Shown: piece after piece, positions 58,980 through 64,000 of the stretch
How the letters are laid out: every line of letters starts with the position of its first letter
Numbering within the stretch: position 1 is the first letter of the stretch
Assembly (NCBI GenBank): GCA_020536535.1
Contig: JAHLWZ010000828.1
Span: forward strand, 1-64,000
Origin: Pelomyxa schiedti
Lineage: Eukaryota > Evosea > Pelobiontida > Pelomyxidae
Direction of reading: 5' to 3'
DNA length: 64,000 bases
Notes under the pieces: generated by a model
What the model was told of the DNA's origin: nothing
What the model saw: only the letters and a program-made list of their open reading frames with translations
Databases searched by the model: none
Translations under genes and position numbers: made by a program

Positions 58980-59942
58980 ATGAAGAAACGGGCGTCGTTC
59001 GCCGTCCGCCTACTGGTGTCGTCGGCGCTATTTTTGTTGATGGCCCTCCACGTCGGCCTGGTGGCCGCGTCCTCGTCGTCGTCAGACTCGGACTCTTCGT
59101 CGTCGTTGTCCGAGTCCTCATCGTCGATGTCGTCTTCGTCGGATTCGTCGTCTGGCTCGTCTTCGGCGTCGCGCTCCCTGTCTTCCTCCTCCGACTCGGT
59201 GTCGCGCTCGTCTTCGCGTTCATCGTCGGAATCAGTCTCTACGTCTAGTTCCTCGCGGTCACTCTCTTCCTCAGAGTCCCTGTCATCGTCGGACTCTTTG
59301 TCTGTTTCCAAATCACTGTCTGTATCTGAGTCTGAATCGTCGTCGTCTGATTCACTCTCCTCCTCAGACTCTCTTTCGTCATCACACTCACACTCCCTGT
59401 CAGAGTCAGATTCCCTTTCCTCCTCTCATTCACACTCAATTTCCACCTCCGTGTCAGAGTCTGACTCCACCTCTTCTTCACATTCCACATCCGAATCCCT
59501 CTCAACCTCCAAATCCCACTCCATCTCCACGTCCATCTCCGAGTCCTCCCACTCAATATCCCACTCACTATCCCACTCCGAATCCGAATCCCACTCCCAC
59601 TCCCTTTCTAGATCCACGTCTACCTCCGAATCAGAGTCAGAATCCGAGTCCGAGTCGGAATCCGAATCCGAGTCGGACTCACTGTCTTCATCGCGAGATT
59701 CCTCCTCCACGTCAGGCCCATCAGGCTCACCAGCATCGCACTCCTCGTCATCCAGCACGTCGTCGTCCTCCAGCTCGAGCAGCTCTGGGCACCATCACGA
59801 GGCGTGGGTGTGGGCCCTGTTCGGAGTTGGCTGGGGGCTGTTGTTGGCCGGCGTGGTTGTGGCACTGCTGGGGTTCTGCATGGGCCGCGGGGGTGGCTAC
59901 CCGTGGCAGGACAATAGGACTGACTCGCATCTTCGCCCCTGA
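58980..59942 (+). CDS. Serine-rich single-pass surface protein
   Basis: The signal peptide MKKRASFAVRLLVSSALFLL is followed by about 230 residues that are mostly Ser with Asp, Glu, His and Thr, including SESESESESES and SHSHSLSES runs, then a short GPSGSPAS segment, GHHHEAWVWALFGV, a membrane helix (GWGLLLAGVVVALLGFCM) and a short cytoplasmic tail with GRGGGYPWQDN. Intronless and repetitive. It looks like a mucin-like coat protein, heavily phosphorylated or O-glycosylated. The antisense frame is equally open because TCN/GAN codons mirror each other; the signal and TM segments favour this strand. Confidence 0.75.
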   Translation: MKKRASFAVRLLVSSALFLLMALHVGLVAASSSSSDSDSSSSLSESSSSMSSSSDSSSGSSSASRSLSSSSDSVSRSSSRSSSESVSTSSSSRSLSSSESLSSSDSLSVSKSLSVSESESSSSDSLSSSDSLSSSHSHSLSESDSLSSSHSHSISTSVSESDSTSSSHSTSESLSTSKSHSISTSISESSHSISHSLSHSESESHSHSLSRSTSTSESESESESESESESESDSLSSSRDSSSTSGPSGSPASHSSSSSTSSSSSSSSSGHHHEAWVWALFGVGWGLLLAGVVVALLGFCMGRGGGYPWQDNRTDSHLRP

Positions 59943-60075
59943 TGTTTTATCTTGTGCTGTTTATTTTAACATTTTTTTTATAAATAAATCCATCTTTTTT
60001 TCCTTGTCACTTTTACACACTACAAACTAGACAATTCCTTTGTGGGTGGGATTTATCCAGCAAAGAACCTTGTGG

Positions 60076-61597
60076 CTAAAGATGCAGCCCGAATGTACCT
60101 TAGAAAACCATTAGGATACAAAATTAATCACGACAAGTACTACCATGATATTCCTCTCCTGCACTCAAAATGATCAAGTGGTCATGGTTGTTAAATGTGT
60201 CTGCCAGTCCTGTCATTGGCTCAAAAGCCACTGCACTCTGGCCCCAATTTTGTTTTGACCCTAAAGGTGGTTGACATTTGTACTTGTTGGGAGAATCACC
60301 AACCTGTGAACAACTGCCACACACGGAAGCTTTGGTCACCCCAAAATGTTATTGTGGTATCTGGAGATTAAGTGAGCAGAGCAAAAAAAATAGATAGAAA
60401 CCTGCCAGGGGGTCATAAATGGTGTGCTGTAGTGTATTGCAAACTTGAGCAGACAATTTTGGTTTGTACTCATCATCGTAGTACGTAGGCAGCTCTGATG
60501 TCCCACCAATTGGGGTCTTCCCGTCAAACAAGTCCCAGGATTCTACCTAATTCTGGTAACAAGAGAAAAATCTAGCTTATGAGACTCACCTGACCTGTTG
60601 GGATTAGGCTGCCGTGTATGGGATCTCCATCACCCATGAGTATGTGGTTCCATTTCGTACATGGGTCTAGTTCAATAACCACTTTGGATACATCGATTGC
60701 CTTTTTCAGTGTTTGTGTTGGTGGTTTGTACTCACAGTTGGCTTACAGGAAAGTAAGGGTGATAACCAAACGACACAGGAAGGGGATCAGCATCCATAGG
60801 GTTGTAGATCTAGATGTGTGAACAGTGGCGTGAAGGGTAAAGTTCCTTACAGTTGCGGAAAGTTGGAACTCTCCAGGTAGAAGGGTGTAGTTTAAATAAA
60901 TGTCGACCGGAAAAGGGTATCCCATAGGTTGCTCTTGCCCAGTAAATGAGTACCTGATAGATGTGAGGAGAAAATCAAGGATAAGAATTGAGAACTTGAG
61001 ATAGACCCAAGCGCCGGTATCATCGGCATTAGTGGACACCACAGTCAATGTTTTGTTGTTAAGGAACCCATGCAAAGCGCAGCACCTGTCATCGTTGCAC
61101 TCATTCCTTACAAGGTAATATGACTCGTGCTGGAATTCATATGTCCCATTGCTAGTTTTGTGAGGGTCATTGTTGGGGCTTTTTAAAGTGGCACGGCCTT
61201 TCCAGACAAACCAAACCAAACCAAAATTCTGGTAAACACATCATCACAAGCAAGAGAGCATAACCACGCACTCCACTCTATTGGCGAAAGGGGCCAAAAT
61301 AGCGCCCATGTAGTGGTCGTCGCCGACCCTCAGCGCCGTCGCGTTGCCCTCGTGCGTGGCAACGACGTGCTTGACAGTTCCAGCCGCGGTGTCCCACAGC
61401 GCCACGTCCTCGACGACGCCCCCAGACTCCCACACGACCGACACCAACTCCTGTGTCTCCACGTTCCTCATCGTCTTCATCCTCAGCGCGTCGGCACCGC
61501 TCCCCATAACGTCATCGGACACCGAGAACCTAGCACACTCCACTACATCCACAAACAACACCGCGCCTACTACTAAATAGACCGACAGGGGGGTCAT
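60076..61597 (-). CDS. Secreted aldose 1-epimerase-like protein
   Basis: The signal peptide MTPLSVYLVVGAVLFVDVVE is followed by FSVSDDVMGSGADALRMKTM, ELVSVVWESGGVVEDVALWD and GNATALRVGDDHYMGAILAP with FANRV, which fits the mutarotase start (strand, G, then ILaPFANRV). Next are YELQHESYY-like (read FQHESYYLVRNECNDDRCC), ALHGFLNNKTL (catalytic His), GYPFPVDIYLNYTLLPGEFQ, NPMDADPLPVSFGYHPYFP (catalytic HPYF), and SAVAFEPMTGLADTFNNHDH. The end LSAGEEYHGTFGLHL requires a 45-nt intron (about 60099-60143). Interconverts alpha and beta sugar anomers, here outside the cell. Eight or so exons. Confidence 0.85.
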
Positions 61598-61733
61598 TGT
61601 GAAACCCGCCAAAATTTTTAAAAAGATGAAACTATTTAAGGGAAAAATGAAAAAAGTTTGAAACAACTAAAAAAAAACCAAGCACAGAAGAGCCGGCAGG
61701 CAAGCAGCACGGAACTACAAGTGCATATCACAT

Positions 61734-61797
61734 GGAGCAGTGCATTTGGAGCGGTGGTGCATTTGGAGCAGAGTGGCTGCAGTTTGGTGCATTTGAA
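61734..61797 (+). repeat. Short imperfect tandem repeat
   Basis: The motif GTGCATTTGGAGC recurs three times at irregular spacing in the intergenic space between the aldose epimerase start and the kelch-BTB gene end. Function unknown. Confidence 0.6.
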
Positions 61798-61884
61798 ACG
61801 ACATCAACACCACACCATCAAAACCCAGAAGGGAACCGGGGTTCTCACCGTAACATGGTTTTGAGCACAAGGGTTTTTTATTTT

Positions 61885-64000
61885 TCAAATGGAAGAGGAA
61901 CAGAGGGAAGTGATCAGGGACTGGAGGGTAGGAGTGGAACTGCGGAACTCGGGGCTGCGATAGACTTGGTGGAAATGAGTGGATATGAAGTGGAGGGTAG
62001 CGGCCTTGAGGGGTAGGGCATCAGTGTCAATTGCCAATTGGAGCAAGTGCACGGCGTTGACAACGTCAATCTGGTGGGTCAGAATCGAAGCACAGGTGTC
62101 CACCGCCTCGCTCAGCATTAGCTGGTTGCCTTTTTTTTGGTTTTAGTTTCTGGAATTGAGGAATTGATGGTGTACACGCATATAGGACTTCTGTTATGTT
62201 CCCTGCGGTAAGTTTATCTCCAAATGTGCCGGTATAGATGAACTCTAGAATCAACCTGAATGTGTTTGCATGATAGCCCTGAAGTTCAATAGTTGTCTGC
62301 GTTATTTCTAATTTGTTTATTGTTGGATGATGTACAAAGCTTATCTTTATTTAGATCGTTTTGAGGGACAAAAAAAAGGGAGAATCGCGGCACTAACCAT
62401 GCATTCCTGAATTCAGCATAGTTGCAAAATAAGGACAGCGGAACGCCAGGATAGACCTATGGCATTCAAATGATTCACCTTCTACAACAAGCGTCAAATC
62501 ACTGTTCTGTGATGTATGAAGAAGTTTTAGTAAGTCCGACTCAACTGGGTCCATGTTTAACAATATACAACTGGTGGCGAAGGTGTCAGAGATTTCAGGC
62601 AGTATGTATGCAGCACCCGCTTCAGTGAGGAATTGTTTTAGCAAGAGGAATTCAGAGTAAGAAAGCGAAGTGGGGAATCTTCCAGTATATATTGCTTCTA
62701 CAAGTTTCTGTGCAGCACTACAGGTAAGTTTACTTCCCATGTCCGCTTCATTGGTACTGCGCAGGGACGCTGTTTGTATGCAGGATCGGGTACAGACATG
62801 AGGGTTCACAGATGCAGACTTGATGTTGCATGTAGACCGTTTTACAAGGGCTATATACAAAAGAGGACAGCGTGAACCAATAATGGCGCTATGAGCACTC
62901 ACTACTCCATCATTTGTATCCAGTAAAAGATCACAAAATATTTTGCTTTCCAGGAGATTGTACATCCATATGGAGGCGGGCCGGTAGCCGACTTGAATAA
63001 ATGGAATATCTCCTTTTATTAAGTCTGTGAGCTATATTTTGTTGATCTGTCTCAGTAAATCACTACCTGTATCAAGGGAGAAACATTTGATTGTCCCTGC
63101 GGGAAATAGCAAAATGGCAAGGTTTGCACTATTTGTTAGACTAAGTGGTGGCTGTGGCGTATTGTCCACTTGTATCTTGCCCGCCCATGACAAACTAACT
63201 GTTTTCTTGGCCTTGTAAGAGCTGTAAGTATCTTAGTTACCTATATCAAATGTCCAAATGACTGCAGATGTTGCAGCAATCGACTCGAGAAGAAATAACC
63301 GAGTTCCAACGACAGTTGTGGCATCAGGTATAAATGGTGGAGGTGCGCTTCCATGACACTTGGGGTTCAGCCACTTATTGTCCCCTGCAAAAGTAAGAGG
63401 CATTTGAAAAAAGTAAACTAATTACGTGGTTGATATTCAAACAACTCGTTTGTTATTACCCCTGACGATTCTATCCCCCCTTAATGAAAGTAAGATGTAT
63501 GGGAAAAGGAAGTCATGAAACCAAAAATCCAGCAGGAGTTGCATGCCACTACAGCCGCGTGGCGGTGGCGACCTGGTGGCAAACTACCAGTAGCTGCAGA
63601 GAAATTAGAGTACAAGGTGAATAAGGAGAGTACGTTTAGGGTTTCGCCATATCATCCGGCCAGTGTCGAATATGTATGTATCGTTGCAGCACAACGGTGT
63701 CCTTTTTCCAAGTCCTCCAAACAACATCAGTTCATTTCCAATAGCCGATACAGTGAAGCCACTGCGAGGGAATGGGGCTTGAGGTGTGGACTCAGTTTTA
63801 AGCCAGCTGCTCCACTCTTTGGGAAACATTTTGTCAAACATAGAAAACACAAAAGGTTATGCCTAACCTGTGTCAAAAATGCAAAAAAGCTGGTCAAATC
63901 CATCATAGTAGAACAGCTTTGCACCAATAGCCGTCAAACAGAAAGCTCCAGGAATGCATTGAACTTGCGGCAAATTTGCCAAAGGGATATCAGTGTGATT
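61885..64000 (-). CDS. Kelch-BTB protein (LZTR1-like), 5' end outside the window
   Basis: The gene enters from the right edge. Kelch repeats appear first: SWLKTESTPQAPFPRSGFTV, SAIGNELMLFGGLGKRTPLC and NDTYIFDTGRMIWRNPK. Further blades follow (about 63120-63470). Then two BTB domains: MYNLLESKIFCDLLLDTNDG with VVSAHSAIIGSRCPLLYIAL, and DLTLVVEGESFECHRSILAF with RCPYFATMLNSGMHG, joined by a BACK-like helical part (FLLLKQFLTEAGAAYILPEI). The end is LILEFIYTGTFGDKLTAGNI and VLYACT, then helical DTCASILTHQIDVVNAVHLL. Kelch plus two BTB domains recalls LZTR1, a cullin-3 adaptor that degrades Ras-like proteins. Kelch order suggests that the missing N-terminus holds the rest of the propeller. Confidence 0.8.

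Noticed and set aside
58874..59758. Minus-strand acidic frames rich in Asp and Glu
   Set aside because: Exact mirror of the Ser-rich gene (TCN/GAN codons); no signal or other domain.
1..64000. CRISPR arrays, rRNA genes or bacterial operons
   Set aside because: None seen; the sequence is intron-rich eukaryotic DNA.

Overview
The window is nuclear DNA from a unicellular eukaryote. It has dense GT-AG introns (mostly 40-55 nt, the shortest I resolve is 34 nt, a few about 90-225 nt), standard stop codons, AATAAA signals and typical eukaryotic genes: COPI alpha, SYF1/XAB2, class I HDAC, H2A.Z, PI-PLC, FKBP, Bax inhibitor-1, cyclic nucleotide phosphodiesterase. Genes are packed tightly: several same-strand or convergent neighbours are only 22-75 bp apart. 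A CUB/EGF receptor and an LZTR1-like kelch-BTB protein sit beside an M20C dipeptidase and an AmrS-type radical SAM enzyme usually thought of as prokaryotic. I cannot name the species; a free-living, possibly low-oxygen protist fits. Gene models were built by eye by joining reading frames at GT/AG sites so that family motifs stay continuous. Spans are more reliable than individual splice sites.

Layout. 1-930: repeat-bearing non-coding DNA. 931-10126 (+): ankyrin/2OG-oxygenase, Ras-like GTPase, SYF1, NUDCD1-like. 10217-15476 (-): H2A.Z with a Gln-rich tail, then a fused dehydrogenase / inositol-polyphosphate kinase / histidine phosphatase. 15849-21055 (+): RRM protein, zinc-ribbon HIT-like protein, Sel1 protein. 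21118-22981 (-): PepD. 23299-25989 (+): radical SAM, alpha/beta hydrolase. 26085-33040 (-): ART-like/Sel1 protein, HDAC, a small uncertain ORF, F-box protein. 33160-34130 (+): zinc-finger dual-specificity phosphatase. 34165-35078 (-): Bax inhibitor-1. 35188-39991 (+): LITAF-like protein, PI-PLC. 40014-46983 (-): VIT/VWA protein, receptor phosphodiesterase. 47038-50108 (+): two-helix membrane protein, coiled-coil protein. 50188-58705 (-): GM2-activator-like protein, COPA, FKBP, PARP-finger protein. 58980-59942 (+): Ser-rich membrane protein. 60076-64000 (-): aldose epimerase and kelch-BTB protein (5' end outside the window).

There is no operon logic, but signalling genes are frequent: a Ras-like GTPase, PI-PLC, receptor-type phosphodiesterase and an inositol-phosphate kinase/phosphatase fusion. 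The strongest candidate for something undescribed is the 11436-15476 gene. It joins one, probably two, Gfo/Idh/MocA-type dehydrogenase modules, a Ser/Thr-rich linker, an inositol polyphosphate kinase domain (intact PxxxDxKxG) and a histidine phosphatase domain (intact RHG) in one polypeptide. Next are the EGF-CUB-transmembrane-phosphodiesterase receptor and the H2A.Z with an N-terminal extension of about 150 Gln-rich residues.
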